This document shows, in pieces, positions 1 to 8,557 of a stretch of DNA of 64,000 nucleotides. Location of the stretch: positions 1 to 64,000 of the forward strand of contig NZ_LGEG01000116.1 of NCBI RefSeq assembly GCF_001280125.1. Reading direction: 5' to 3'. Position 1 is the first letter of the stretch. Each line of letters opens with the position of its first letter. Under the pieces are notes generated by a model. That model made no database searches. It worked only from the letters and a program-made list of their open reading frames with translations, and was not told the DNA's origin. This DNA comes from Streptomyces sp. NRRL F-6492. Lineage in GTDB: Bacteria > Actinomycetota > Actinomycetes > Streptomycetales > Streptomycetaceae. The position numbers and the translations under genes were made by a program.

Positions 1-101
1 AGATCGCCGCCTCCCGGCTCACCGAACGGGGCGCCACCCGGGCCGACGACAAACTCTCCGAAGCCGCGATGGAAGACCGCAAGCGCGAAGGGTACTTCTA
101 A
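1..101 (+). CDS. cysD: sulfate adenylyltransferase subunit 2, C-terminal end (partial)
   Basis: Only the last 32 codons are in the window. The tail ends in KREGYF followed by TAA, the typical C-terminus of the CysD subunit of ATP sulfurylase, which adenylates sulfate to APS in the cytoplasm. The stop overlaps the cysN start (TAATG at 99-103), so the two subunits are translationally coupled, as expected for a heterodimer. The rest of the gene, including the PP-loop, lies upstream of the window. Identity rests on the tail motif plus the adjoining cysN and is secure. Confidence 0.9.
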   Translation, partial: IAASRLTERGATRADDKLSEAAMEDRKREGYF

Positions 102-1444
102 TGAGCACGTCCACCGAGCAGCCGGCCGACCTGACGACGGCCACCACCCTGCTGCGCTTCGCGACCGCCGGTTCCGTCGACGACGGCAAGTCCACCCTGG
201 TGGGACGGCTGTTGCACGACTCCAAGTCGGTCCTCGCCGACCAGCTGGAAGCCGTGGAGCACGCCTCGCGCTCCCGTGGCCAGGAGGCGCCGGACCTGGC
301 GCTGCTCACCGACGGCCTGCGGGCCGAGCGGGAGCAGGGCATCACCATCGACGTGGCCTACCGCTACTTCGCCACCGCCCGCCGCCGGTTCATCCTCGCC
401 GACACCCCCGGGCACGTGCAGTACACCCGGAACATGGTCACCGGCGCCTCCACCGCCGAGCTGGCCGTGGTCCTGGTCGACGCCCGCAACGGCGTCGTGG
501 AGCAGACCCGCCGGCACGCCGCCGTCGCCGCCCTGCTCCGCGTCCCGCACGTGGTCCTCGCCGTCAACAAGATGGACCTGGTCGACTACGCCGAGCCCGT
601 CTTCGCCGCCATAGCCGAGGAGTTCACCACGTACGCCTCCGAGCTGGGCGTCCCGGAGATCACCGCGATCCCGATCTCGGCGCTCACCGGCGACAACGTC
701 GTGGAGCCGTCGGCGAACATGGACTGGTACGGCGGTCCGACGGTCCTGGAGCACCTGGAGACCGTCCCGGTCAGCCACGACCTGACGGCCTGCCACGCCC
801 GGTTCCCCGTGCAGTACGTGATCCGGCCGCAGACCGCCGAGCACCCCGACTACCGGGGCTACGCCGGCCAGATCGCCGCCGGTGCCTTCCGGGTCGGCGA
901 GGCGGTCACCGTACTGCCGTCCGGGAAGACCTCCACGATCGCGGCGATCGACGCGCTCGGCGAGTCCGTCGACATCGCGTGGGCGCCGCAGTCGGTGACG
1001 ATCCGGCTCGCGGACGACATCGACGTCTCGCGCGGCGACCTGCTCGCCCCGAGCGGTGACGCCCCGGCCACCAGCCAGGACGTCGAGGCGACGGTCTGCC
1101 ACGTGGCGGACCAGCCGCTCGCGGTCGGCCAGCGGGTCCTGCTCAAGCACACCACCCGTACGGTCAAGGCGATCGTCAAGGACATCCCCTCGCGGCTGAC
1201 CCTGGACGACCTCTCCCAGCACCCGGACCCCGGGCAGCTGGTCGCCAACGACATCGGCCGGGTCGTGGTCCGCACCGCCGAGCCGCTCGCGCTCGACGCG
1301 TACGCGGACTCCCGCCGCACCGGTTCGTTCCTGCTGATCGACCCGGCGGACGGCACCACGCTCGCGGCCGGCATGGCGGGCGAGTCCTTCGCCACCGCCA
1401 AGGCCGTCGTGACCGTCGAAGACGAGGAAGGATGGGACTTCTGA
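101..1444 (+). CDS. cysN: sulfate adenylyltransferase subunit 1 (GTPase subunit)
   Basis: 447 aa GTPase subunit of ATP sulfurylase; GTP hydrolysis drives APS formation by CysD. Translation-factor G motifs are visible: P-loop GSVDDGKST at about residues 24-32, DTPGH at 101-105 and NKMD at 156-159, followed by EF-Tu-like beta-barrel domains. The length fits a CysN without a fused CysC (APS kinase) domain. The start overlaps the cysD stop. A new ATG overlaps the cysN stop (TGATG at 1442-1446) and opens a short cysteine-containing frame, see the next entry. Confidence 0.95.
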   Translation: MSTSTEQPADLTTATTLLRFATAGSVDDGKSTLVGRLLHDSKSVLADQLEAVEHASRSRGQEAPDLALLTDGLRAEREQGITIDVAYRYFATARRRFILADTPGHVQYTRNMVTGASTAELAVVLVDARNGVVEQTRRHAAVAALLRVPHVVLAVNKMDLVDYAEPVFAAIAEEFTTYASELGVPEITAIPISALTGDNVVEPSANMDWYGGPTVLEHLETVPVSHDLTACHARFPVQYVIRPQTAEHPDYRGYAGQIAAGAFRVGEAVTVLPSGKTSTIAAIDALGESVDIAWAPQSVTIRLADDIDVSRGDLLAPSGDAPATSQDVEATVCHVADQPLAVGQRVLLKHTTRTVKAIVKDIPSRLTLDDLSQHPDPGQLVANDIGRVVVRTAEPLALDAYADSRRTGSFLLIDPADGTTLAAGMAGESFATAKAVVTVEDEEGWDF

Positions 1445-1545
1445 TGATCCAGGACGTCTACGCCACCTTTGCGAAGGAGGGCGGCCGGGTCGGTTCCGGT
1501 GCCCTCGGCGCGGGCCGGGGAGGTGTCGCACGATGTGTGTGCTGA
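1444..1545 (+). CDS. candidate cysteine leader ORF A (33 aa, ends Cys-Val-Cys)
   Basis: A 33-codon frame whose ATG overlaps the cysN stop (TGATG) and whose last residues are ARCVC followed by TGA. Having two of the last three codons encode cysteine, between the sulfate activation genes and a sulfur transporter, is what a cysteine-sensing attenuation peptide would look like; polycysteine leaders of this type are known from mycobacterial sulfur operons. No independent Shine-Dalgarno is needed because it could be coupled to cysN. A 33-codon open frame is not rare in such GC-rich DNA, so the coding status is an inference. Confidence 0.35.
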   Translation: MIQDVYATFAKEGGRVGSGALGAGRGGVARCVC

Positions 1546-1634
1546 CCTCGGTGCGCCGCGCGAGCGGTGCGACACGGCTCCACCCGCTCCACCCCGTACG
1601 TGACAGACACAGACACAGACTTCGAAGACGCTGA
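1533..1634 (+). CDS. candidate leader ORF B (33 aa, starts Met-Cys)
   Basis: ATG at 1533 has a strong Shine-Dalgarno, GGGGAGG at 1517-1523, with a 9-nt spacer, and reads MCVLTSVRRAS then an Arg/His-rich tail to TGA at 1632-1634. Its start lies over the Cys-Val-Cys codons of leader A in another frame, so one run of bases supplies cysteine codons in two frames. The stop is 19 nt before the GTG of the transporter lipoprotein gene, close enough for coupling. The alternative is that it is untranslated leader; the good Shine-Dalgarno favours translation. Confidence 0.4.
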   Translation: MCVLTSVRRASGATRLHPLHPVRDRHRHRLRRR

Positions 1635-1653
1635 ATCGAGGGGAACACCTCCC

Positions 1654-2763
1654 GTGCCTTCCACCACCCGTACCACCACGCGCCGCGCCCTGGCCGCCGC
1701 CGCCACCCTGCCCCTGCTGATCGGGGCACTCGCCTCCTGCGGCTACGGCTCCGACGCGAAGACCGACGAGAAGAAGGTCGCCGCCGAGGGCGAGAAGCTC
1801 TCCGCCGACACCGTACGGCTCGGGTACTTCCCCAACCTCACCCACGCCACCGCGCTCGTCGGTGAGCAGGAGGGCCTCCTCCAGAAGGAACTGGGCGGCA
1901 CCAAGCTGGTGTCCACCACCTTCAACGCGGGCCCGTCCGAGATCGAGGCCCTGAACGCGGGCTCGATCGACATCGGCTTCATCGGTCCCTCGCCGTCCAT
2001 CAACGGCTACGTCAAGACCAAGGGCACCAACCTGCGCATCGTCGGCGGCTCCGCCTCCGGTGGCGTGAAGCTCGTCGTGAACCCCGCGAAGATCAAGACC
2101 CTGGACGACCTCAAGGGCAAGAAGATCGCCACGCCGCAGCTCGGCAACACGCAGGACGTGGCCTTCCTCAACTGGATCTCCGAGAAGGGCTGGAAGGTCG
2201 ACGCCCAGAGCGGCAAGGGCGACGTCTCCGTGGTCCGCACGGACAACAAGGTCACCCCGAACGCCTACGCCTCCGGCGCCATCGACGGCGCCTGGGTGCC
2301 CGAGCCGACCGCGTCGAAGCTGGTCGGCGACGGGGCGAAGGTGCTGCTCGACGAGTCCGACCTGTGGCCGGACAAGAAGTTCGTCATCACGAACGTCATC
2401 GTGTCGCAGAAGTTCCTCAAGGAGCACCCGGACGTCGTCGAGGCGTTCCTGCGCGGCACGGTGAAGACGAACGCGTGGATCAACGCCAACCAGGACAAGG
2501 CGAAGGAGTCGGCCAACTCCAAGCTGAAGGCGCTGTCGGGCAAGGCGCTGAGCGACAAGGTGATCGACGCCGCGTGGCCGTCCATCCAGTTCACCAACGA
2601 CCCGCTGGCGGCCACGCTCCAGTCCCAGGCGGACCACGCGGTGAAGGCCGGACTCCTGAAGAAGCCCGAGCTGTCCGGCATCTACGACCTGAAGGCGCTC
2701 AACAAGGTCCTGAAGGCCGAGGGCCAGTCCGAGGTCTCCGACGCCGGTCTCGGCGTCAAGTAA
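1654..2763 (+). CDS. ssuA: sulfonate-type ABC transporter substrate-binding lipoprotein
   Basis: 369 aa periplasmic-binding-type lipoprotein of the SsuA/TauA/NrtA family, which captures aliphatic sulfonates, taurine or a related oxyanion outside the membrane. An N-terminal signal with twin Arg (TRRALA) and lipobox LASC puts the lipidated Cys at residue 29. The motifs LGYFPNLTHA and EIEALNAGSIDIGFIG are typical of the family. I chose GTG 1654 (GAGGGGA 10 nt upstream) over an ATG at 1567, because the extra residues would precede the signal peptide. Sulfur context makes sulfonate or sulfate uptake likely; exact substrate cannot be read. Confidence 0.85.
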   Translation: MPSTTRTTTRRALAAAATLPLLIGALASCGYGSDAKTDEKKVAAEGEKLSADTVRLGYFPNLTHATALVGEQEGLLQKELGGTKLVSTTFNAGPSEIEALNAGSIDIGFIGPSPSINGYVKTKGTNLRIVGGSASGGVKLVVNPAKIKTLDDLKGKKIATPQLGNTQDVAFLNWISEKGWKVDAQSGKGDVSVVRTDNKVTPNAYASGAIDGAWVPEPTASKLVGDGAKVLLDESDLWPDKKFVITNVIVSQKFLKEHPDVVEAFLRGTVKTNAWINANQDKAKESANSKLKALSGKALSDKVIDAAWPSIQFTNDPLAATLQSQADHAVKAGLLKKPELSGIYDLKALNKVLKAEGQSEVSDAGLGVK

Positions 2764-2821
2764 CCCGGCGCCGGACAATCGTGCAGCAGCCCGAGTTCAG
2801 CTTCACCAGGAGGTGACGACC

Positions 2822-3616
2822 ATGGCCACGTCCACGACGCTCGCCAAGACCGAGGACCACACGGCGGTGACCCATGCCGCCCGTATCGAGCACGTATCCA
2901 AGTCCTTCGGCGGACCCGCCGGCGGACAGCTCGTCCTCGACGACATCACTCTCGATGTCGCCCCGGGCGAGTTCGTCACCCTCCTGGGCGCCTCGGGCTG
3001 CGGCAAGTCCACGCTGCTCAACCTGGTCGCCGGACTCGACCGGCCGTCCGCGGGGTCCATCGAGACCCCCGGCGGCCGGCCGGCCCTGATGTTCCAGGAG
3101 CACGCCCTCTTCCCGTGGCTGACCGCGGGCAAGAACATCGAACTCGCCCTGCGGCTGCGCGGGGTTCCCAAGGCCGAGCGGCGCGGCGAGACCGAGCGGC
3201 TGCTCGAACTCGTCCGGCTCGGCGGCTCGTACGACAAGCGGGTCCACGAGCTGTCCGGCGGCATGCGCCAGCGGGTCGCGCTGGCCCGCGCGCTGGCCCA
3301 GGACAGCGATCTGCTCCTGATGGACGAGCCCTTCGCCGCGCTCGACGCGATCACCCGGGACGTGCTGCACGACGAGCTGACCCGGATCTGGCGCGAGACG
3401 AAGCTGTCGGTGCTCTTCGTCACCCACAACGTGCGCGAGGCCGTGCGGCTGGCCGAGCGCGTCGTCCTCCTTTCGTCCCGGCCCGGCCGGATCGCCCACG
3501 AGTGGACCATCGACATCCCTCAGCCACGCCGCATCGAGGACGCCGACGTCGCGGAACTGTCCCTCGAGATCACCGAGCACCTGCGTGGGGAGATCCGCCG
3601 TCATGGCCAGCACTGA
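2822..3616 (+). CDS. ssuB: sulfonate-type ABC transporter ATP-binding protein
   Basis: 264 aa ABC ATPase. Walker A GASGCGKST at about 56-64, Q-loop FQEH at 91-94, signature LSGGM at 144-148 and Walker B LLLMDEP at 164-170 are all intact. It energises the permease encoded next, with which it overlaps by 14 nt. AGGAGG at 2808-2813 sits 8 nt before ATG 2822; a GTG at 2813 lies within the Shine-Dalgarno and is unlikely to be used. Family: SsuB/TauB/NrtD. Confidence 0.9.
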   Translation: MATSTTLAKTEDHTAVTHAARIEHVSKSFGGPAGGQLVLDDITLDVAPGEFVTLLGASGCGKSTLLNLVAGLDRPSAGSIETPGGRPALMFQEHALFPWLTAGKNIELALRLRGVPKAERRGETERLLELVRLGGSYDKRVHELSGGMRQRVALARALAQDSDLLLMDEPFAALDAITRDVLHDELTRIWRETKLSVLFVTHNVREAVRLAERVVLLSSRPGRIAHEWTIDIPQPRRIEDADVAELSLEITEHLRGEIRRHGQH

Positions 3617-4496
3617 GACCACCCCGAAGACACGGAAGACCGACGACCTCGCCGGCCTCGAAGCCGGTCTGGACGCCCTCGACAGCGTGCAGATCCGGCG
3701 GACGCCGGTCCGTGAGGTCCTGGTCAAGAAGGTGCTCCCGCCGATCGTCGCCGTCGCGCTCGTCCTGGTGACGTGGCAGCTCCTCTACTGGGCGAAGGTC
3801 ACCGACGAGTTCAAGCTGCCCGCGCCCGCCGCCGTCTGGGACAGCCTGACCGAGATGTGGCGGGCGGGCACGCTCCTGAGCGTGCTGTGGACCAGTGTGT
3901 CCCGGGCCCTGCTCGGGTTCCTCCTGGCGCTCGCCATCGGCACCCCGCTGGGGCTGCTCGTCTCCCGCGTGAGGTTCGTGCGGGCGGCCATCGGCCCGAT
4001 CCTCGCGGGACTCCAGTCGCTGCCCTCGGTGGCGTGGGTGGCGCCCGCGGTTCTGTGGCTCGGCCTCAACGACAGCATGATGTACGCGGTGATCCTGCTC
4101 GGCGCCGTCCCCTCGATCGCCAACGGCCTCGTCGCCGGCGTCGACCAGGTTCCGCCGCTCTTCCTCCGGGCGGGCCAGACGCTCGGCGCCACGGGGTTCA
4201 AGGGTGCCTGGCACATCGTGATGCCGGCCGCGCTGCCGGGCTATCTGGCGGGGCTGAAGCAGGGCTGGGCGTTCTCGTGGCGTTCGCTGATGGCCGCGGA
4301 GATCATCGCCTCCTCGCCCGACCTGGGCCTCGGTCTCGGCCAACTCCTTGAGTACGGCCGCAACAACATCGACATGGCGGGCATCTTCCTGGCGATCATC
4401 CTCATCCTGATCGTCGGCATCGCCATCGACCTGCTGATCTTCAGCCCCTTGGAGCGTGCGGTGCTGCGCCGGCGCGGCCTGCTGACGAAGAACTGA
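3603..4496 (+). CDS. ssuC: sulfonate-type ABC transporter permease
   Basis: 297 aa integral membrane protein of the SsuC/TauC group (BPD_transp_1 fold). A hydrophobic first segment (about residues 45-65) is followed by an alternation of membrane helices; the EAA-like cytoplasmic loop, which contacts the ATPase, is visible around GQTLGATGFKGAWHIVMPAA. The C-terminal end is positively charged. ATG 3603 overlaps the ssuB end and has GGGGAG upstream. Third gene of the transporter operon. Confidence 0.88.
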   Translation: MASTETTPKTRKTDDLAGLEAGLDALDSVQIRRTPVREVLVKKVLPPIVAVALVLVTWQLLYWAKVTDEFKLPAPAAVWDSLTEMWRAGTLLSVLWTSVSRALLGFLLALAIGTPLGLLVSRVRFVRAAIGPILAGLQSLPSVAWVAPAVLWLGLNDSMMYAVILLGAVPSIANGLVAGVDQVPPLFLRAGQTLGATGFKGAWHIVMPAALPGYLAGLKQGWAFSWRSLMAAEIIASSPDLGLGLGQLLEYGRNNIDMAGIFLAIILILIVGIAIDLLIFSPLERAVLRRRGLLTKN

Positions 4497-4504
4497 GTGC
4501 CACC

Positions 4505-5260
4505 GTGAACCACCCCGTCCTCCTCGTGATCGCCCACGGCAGCCGCGACCCGCGGCACGCCGCCACCGTCCAGGCGCTGGTACGCCGGGCCGGTGCGCTG
4601 CGGCCGGGACTGCGCGTGGAGACGGCGTTCCTGGACTTCAACCTGCCGTCGGTGACGGGGGTCCTCGACCGGCTCGCCGCCGAGGGGATCCGGGACGTGG
4701 TGGCGCTGCCGCTGCTCCTGACCCGGGCCTTCCACGCGAAGGCGGACGTGCCGGCCGTCCTGCGGCAGGCCCCCGCCTCGCTGCGGATCCGGCAGGCGGA
4801 GGTCCTGGGCCCGTCGCCGCTGCTCGTCGCGGCGGCGGAACGGCGGCTGTACGAGGCCGGGCTCGCGCCCGGCGACAAGAGCGCGACCGGGGTCGTCCTG
4901 GCCTCGGCGGGCTCCACCGACCCGGAGGCGATCGCGGTGATCGCAGAAACGGCGCGGGAGCTGCGGCGCACCGGTTGGTGCTCCGTGCGGCCCGCGTTCG
5001 CCTCCGCTGTGACCGCCGGGGGCGTCCCCCGTACGGAGGACGCCGTACGGGCGCTGCGCGCCGAGCCGGGCGTCCGGCGGGTGGCCGTCGCCCCGTACGT
5101 GATCGCGCCGGGCCGCCTCCCGGACCGGATCGCCGCGGGCGCGGCGGAGGCGGACGTCCTGGCGGACGTCCTGGGCCCCTCCCCCGAACTGGCCCGGTTG
5201 CTCCTGGCGCGGTACGACGGGGCCCACGCCGCCCGTCGGCCGGTCGCCCGCACCGCCTGA
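4505..5260 (+). CDS. sirohydrochlorin chelatase / CbiX-family protein
   Basis: 251 aa. The N-terminus VIAHGSRDPRHAATV carries the metal-coordinating His of the CbiX/SirB class II chelatases, and a second weaker copy of the fold (VVLASAGSTDPEAIAV) forms the C-terminal half. Such enzymes insert Fe2+ into sirohydrochlorin to give siroheme, the cofactor of assimilatory sulfite reductase, which fits its place at the end of the sulfur operon, 8 nt after the permease. Ferrochelatase-like insertion of Co2+ is a possible alternative. Confidence 0.8.
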   Translation: MNHPVLLVIAHGSRDPRHAATVQALVRRAGALRPGLRVETAFLDFNLPSVTGVLDRLAAEGIRDVVALPLLLTRAFHAKADVPAVLRQAPASLRIRQAEVLGPSPLLVAAAERRLYEAGLAPGDKSATGVVLASAGSTDPEAIAVIAETARELRRTGWCSVRPAFASAVTAGGVPRTEDAVRALRAEPGVRRVAVAPYVIAPGRLPDRIAAGAAEADVLADVLGPSPELARLLLARYDGAHAARRPVARTA

Positions 5261-5305
5261 TCCCCTCCTGTCCGGTATTCGTGAACGGAATATCGATGAG
5301 GGGGT

Positions 5306-5328
5306 AATTCCGGCGCGAAAGCGGAATT
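5306..5328 (+). terminator. possible terminator hairpin after the sulfur operon
   Basis: AATTCCG at 5306-5312 pairs with CGGAATT at 5322-5328 around a 9-nt loop, followed 7-10 nt later by a short CTTTTT tract (5336-5342). It lies in an AT-richer gap between the chelatase gene and the secreted protein gene. It could equally be an operator of the downstream gene. Confidence 0.35.
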
Positions 5329-5462
5329 GGGCAATCCTTTTTCCCACCATATGGAACGGTTCGATTTTCGCCGCCTCAGGCACCTCAGATGTTCCTCAAG
5401 TCCCTTGTTCGCCCGCTCGCCGCAAGCGGAAGATATTCACGACCGAACAAGAGGGGAAAGAA

Positions 5463-5942
5463 ATGAGCATCGCACTTCTTCGGGTCAGCATTTTCTCGAC
5501 CCCCGTCGTCGTCGCCGCACTGGCGGTCGGAACGCTTTCCGCACCGCAGGCCGTGGCGGCCGACAGGACCATCACGGTGAACTGCTCCGCGGCCCTGGGG
5601 CCCTCGGCCGACGGCAACGTCCGCACCGTCAACTACTACGTGGCGAAGACCTCGACCACGTGGAAGCACAAGCAGCGTCAGAACTTCCCGACCAGCCACG
5701 GCATCAACAAGAGCCGCCGCGACCTGAGCCACGTCACCTACCTCCTGGACGGCACCACCCGGCGGGGCCACCTCGAGGTGAAGAAGAACGAGGTGGCCTG
5801 GAACAACAACAGCTGGGGCGTCTACTGGAGCGCCGGCCGCGAGCCGGTCACCAAGAAGGGCAGCACCCGGCTCGTCAGCCACGGCTGGTACAACATGAAC
5901 AGCTGGCCCATCGAGTGCAAGGGCAAGTCGTTCGCCTTCTGA
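5463..5942 (+). CDS. small secreted protein of unknown function
   Basis: 159 aa with a clear Sec signal peptide (hydrophobic core about residues 8-24, cleavage expected after AVA near 33). The mature part of about 125 residues is basic, rich in Lys, Trp, Tyr and Asn, and has only two cysteines (near 41 and 152), suggesting one disulfide linking the two ends. AGGGGAAAG precedes the ATG at a good distance. I do not recognise a family. The upstream 200 bases are noticeably less GC-rich than the rest of the window and presumably hold its promoter. Confidence 0.75.
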   Translation: MSIALLRVSIFSTPVVVAALAVGTLSAPQAVAADRTITVNCSAALGPSADGNVRTVNYYVAKTSTTWKHKQRQNFPTSHGINKSRRDLSHVTYLLDGTTRRGHLEVKKNEVAWNNNSWGVYWSAGREPVTKKGSTRLVSHGWYNMNSWPIECKGKSFAF

Positions 5943-6010
5943 GCCCGTGCCGGCCGACAGACGGGCGCGGACGGCCGGTCCGGCCCGTCCGCGCCCCGCG
6001 GAGGAGAGCA

Positions 6011-7120
6011 ATGAGGATGCGCACACGCCTGGCGAGCGCCGTTCTGCTGATCGTCCCGGTCCTGGCCGGGTGCTCGACGAGTGACGGACCCGCCCCCGCC
6101 GCCGGGGGGACGGCGGAGAAGCGGTACCTCCTCGTCGAGGGCGACACCACCGGATACATCACGTTCGACACCCGGGAAGAAGTAATCGCCGGATTCCGCT
6201 CTGACGGCACACGCGCCTGGAGCCATTCCGGAAATTACCCTTCCGACATCCATTGCCTCACCCGGTGCCCGGACGCCGTCATCACTGCCGCCGTCTCCGA
6301 GAATCCGGGGCAGGAGAAATCACTGGCAATATGGAAGTCCGACGGAAAAACCGTGTCGAAAGAATTCGGAACGGGCCGCCTGGACGTTCACTGGAGTTCC
6401 GGTCCCGAGGACTGGGTCGCCACCGACGGCCCTTCCGTCACCTGGTCCGACGGTGGCCGGAAGCAGTCCCTTCCCCTGTCCGGGGAGCTCCTGGACTCGA
6501 TGGGGACGCAGTCTGCGGACGGACGGTCCCTCGCGGTGTCGGTGGCCACGGGCGACGAGTCCGCGCCCCGATGGTCCGCCTACCTCTTCGACGTGCCCGG
6601 CCGGAAGGCCGGTCGTCCGCGGCTGGTCGCCGACCGTCTCCCCGGCTCGATCGGCTGTCTCGACCCGGCGGCCGACAGGGCGGCCACCGTGGGCGACAAG
6701 CCCGCCCTCCTCACCCTCCGCACCGGCCGCAGGGTCCGCGGCCTCGGGGACTTCTCCAGCGAATGCGCCACCTCACGAGGCGCGACGGTCGTCGGCACCT
6801 ACGCGGTGGGCCAGAGCGAACAGGACTCCCAGTCCGTCCAGGTGACGGAGAACGACGGAGACCGCACGGCCCGGGCGGGCACGTCGAGCGGCGGCGGCCT
6901 CGGCGCGGCCGACGACTGCGGGGTGTTCCTCTCCGAAGGAAGGATCGCGGCCATGCCGCCCACGGGCGGACCCACGCGTTCGGAGATCGACGCCGTGGGA
7001 CTGCGCGTCCTGCCGGACGGGAACGTCTACGCGCTCGCCGCGGACGGCACGGTGTCCCGGCACCGGGTCGTCTCCGCCGACTCCGGCTGCGCGATCGGGC
7101 CTTCGGGCTCCTCCCGCTGA
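6011..7120 (+). CDS. lipoprotein with beta-propeller-like repeats
   Basis: 369 aa. Signal peptide with lipobox LAGC (Cys 21) and GGAGGAG just before the ATG. The mature region is a series of short beta-strand blades with Trp/Ser/Asp turns (for example DGTRAWSH, DGKTVSKEF, DGNVYALAADGTV), resembling WD/PQQ-like propellers, but no canonical motif is complete. It follows the small secreted protein by 68 nt in the same direction and may be co-transcribed. Function unknown; a surface binding or sensing role is only a guess. Confidence 0.7.
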   Translation: MRMRTRLASAVLLIVPVLAGCSTSDGPAPAAGGTAEKRYLLVEGDTTGYITFDTREEVIAGFRSDGTRAWSHSGNYPSDIHCLTRCPDAVITAAVSENPGQEKSLAIWKSDGKTVSKEFGTGRLDVHWSSGPEDWVATDGPSVTWSDGGRKQSLPLSGELLDSMGTQSADGRSLAVSVATGDESAPRWSAYLFDVPGRKAGRPRLVADRLPGSIGCLDPAADRAATVGDKPALLTLRTGRRVRGLGDFSSECATSRGATVVGTYAVGQSEQDSQSVQVTENDGDRTARAGTSSGGGLGAADDCGVFLSEGRIAAMPPTGGPTRSEIDAVGLRVLPDGNVYALAADGTVSRHRVVSADSGCAIGPSGSSR

Positions 7121-7342
7121 CAACCGGGGCACGGGCGGACGTTCCGCCGGCCGCGTTCCCGGCTGCCCGGCCCCACCCGGAGCGCGGTCGCCCCGACCCG
7201 CCGGCCGCGCGAAACGTCTTTCCCGCCGCATCCGCCGCCCCCCGATGGGCCGAATGCAGCACGGGGCCACGCATCGCCCCCGTTCCCGGGTAGACCCACC
7301 GGGACCGCTTCCGAGGTGATGTGAGAGGGGTGAGGGGCGTCC

Positions 7343-8557
7343 ATGGACACCGGCACCGAGGTGGTCGTCGTCGGGGGCGGCGCGGCCGGGCTCTCCCTCG
7401 CGTGGCGGCTGCTCGCTCCCCCGGACGGGGTCCCCGCCCCCCGCGTCACCCTCGTGGAGGCGCCGCCGGGGCCGCTGCGGCCCCCCGAGCGCACCTGGTG
7501 CTTCTGGGAGACGGGCCCCGGCCCGTACGACCCGTTCCTGACCGCGAGCTGGGGCGGGCTCCGGGTGCGGGGGGCCGACGGGTCCGGTCCCGTGCGTTCC
7601 CTCGGCGGGCTGCGGTACAAGATGCTGCGCTCCGGGGACTTCGAGCGGGGCCTGCGGCCGCGGCTCTCCGCGCTGCGCCGGGTCGAGGCCGTCGTGGAGG
7701 AGGTGGCGGACGGGCCGGACGGCGCCGTCGTGAGCTGTCGCGCGGCGGACGGGACCGTCTCACGGCTCCCGGCCCGCTGGGTCTTCGACTCCCGGCCGCC
7801 CGCCGCCGCGCCGCCCGCCCGCACCGCCCTGCTCCAGCACTTCCGGGGCTGGTTCGTGCGGACCGAACGCCCGGTGTTCGCGCCGGACGTGGTCGAGCTG
7901 ATGGACTTCCGCACGCCCCAGCCGGCGCACGGCCTCTCCTTCGGCTACGTCCTTCCCACCGGCCCGCGCGAGGCGCTCGTCGAGTACACCGAGTTCGGCC
8001 GGGCCCCGCTGACGACCGCCGCCTACGAACGGGCCCTGGCCCGGTACACCGGGGACGTCCTGCGGCTCGGCCCCCTCCGGGTGCTCGCCACCGAGCAGGG
8101 GGCCATCCCGATGAGCGACGGCCGCCACCCCCGCAGGGCGGGCCGGCACGTCTTCCGGGTCGGGGCGGCCGGCGGGGCCGTCCGGCCCTCCACCGGCTAC
8201 GCCTTCGCGGCGATCCAGCGGCAGGCCCGGGCCGTCGCGGACGCCCTGCACCGGGGCCGGCGCCCGCTGCCCCCGCCCGCGTACTCCTCCCGGGCGCTCG
8301 CGATGGACTCCGTCCTGCTGCGCGGCCTCGACACGGGACGGATCGACGGCCCGGCCTTCTTCACCCGGCTCTTCGCACACGTCCCCTGCGAGCGCCTGCT
8401 CCGCTTCCTCGACGGCGCCACCGGCCCGGCCGAGGAGTTCTCCATCGGGCTGCGCACGCCCGTCCCCGCCATGCTCCGCACGGCGGCCGAAGTCCCCCTA
8501 CTCCCCCGGCGCCCCCGGCCGGGACCGCATCAGGAGGCCCCCGATGACCGGCCGTGA
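7343..8557 (+). CDS. crtY: lycopene cyclase
   Basis: 404 aa FAD-dependent lycopene beta-cyclase of the CrtY/CrtL type. The N-terminal dinucleotide fold VVVVGGGAAGLSLA is at residues 7-20, and the family motif RTWCFWE follows near residue 50; GGAVRPSTGYAFAAIQR is the typical C-terminal FAD-contact segment. It cyclises both ends of lycopene to give beta-carotene. The gene overlaps crtU by 14 nt and the pair converges on the crtEIBV operon. In known Streptomyces clusters this gene belongs to the crtYTU half. Confidence 0.9.
   Translation: MDTGTEVVVVGGGAAGLSLAWRLLAPPDGVPAPRVTLVEAPPGPLRPPERTWCFWETGPGPYDPFLTASWGGLRVRGADGSGPVRSLGGLRYKMLRSGDFERGLRPRLSALRRVEAVVEEVADGPDGAVVSCRAADGTVSRLPARWVFDSRPPAAAPPARTALLQHFRGWFVRTERPVFAPDVVELMDFRTPQPAHGLSFGYVLPTGPREALVEYTEFGRAPLTTAAYERALARYTGDVLRLGPLRVLATEQGAIPMSDGRHPRRAGRHVFRVGAAGGAVRPSTGYAFAAIQRQARAVADALHRGRRPLPPPAYSSRALAMDSVLLRGLDTGRIDGPAFFTRLFAHVPCERLLRFLDGATGPAEEFSIGLRTPVPAMLRTAAEVPLLPRRPRPGPHQEAPDDRP

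Noticed and set aside
98..1729. 543-codon minus-strand frame opposite cysN
   Set aside because: Antisense to cysN with no recognisable motif and no ribosome site.
5463..7120. Antimicrobial or toxin pair
   Set aside because: Both proteins are exported but show no toxin, bacteriocin or immunity features.
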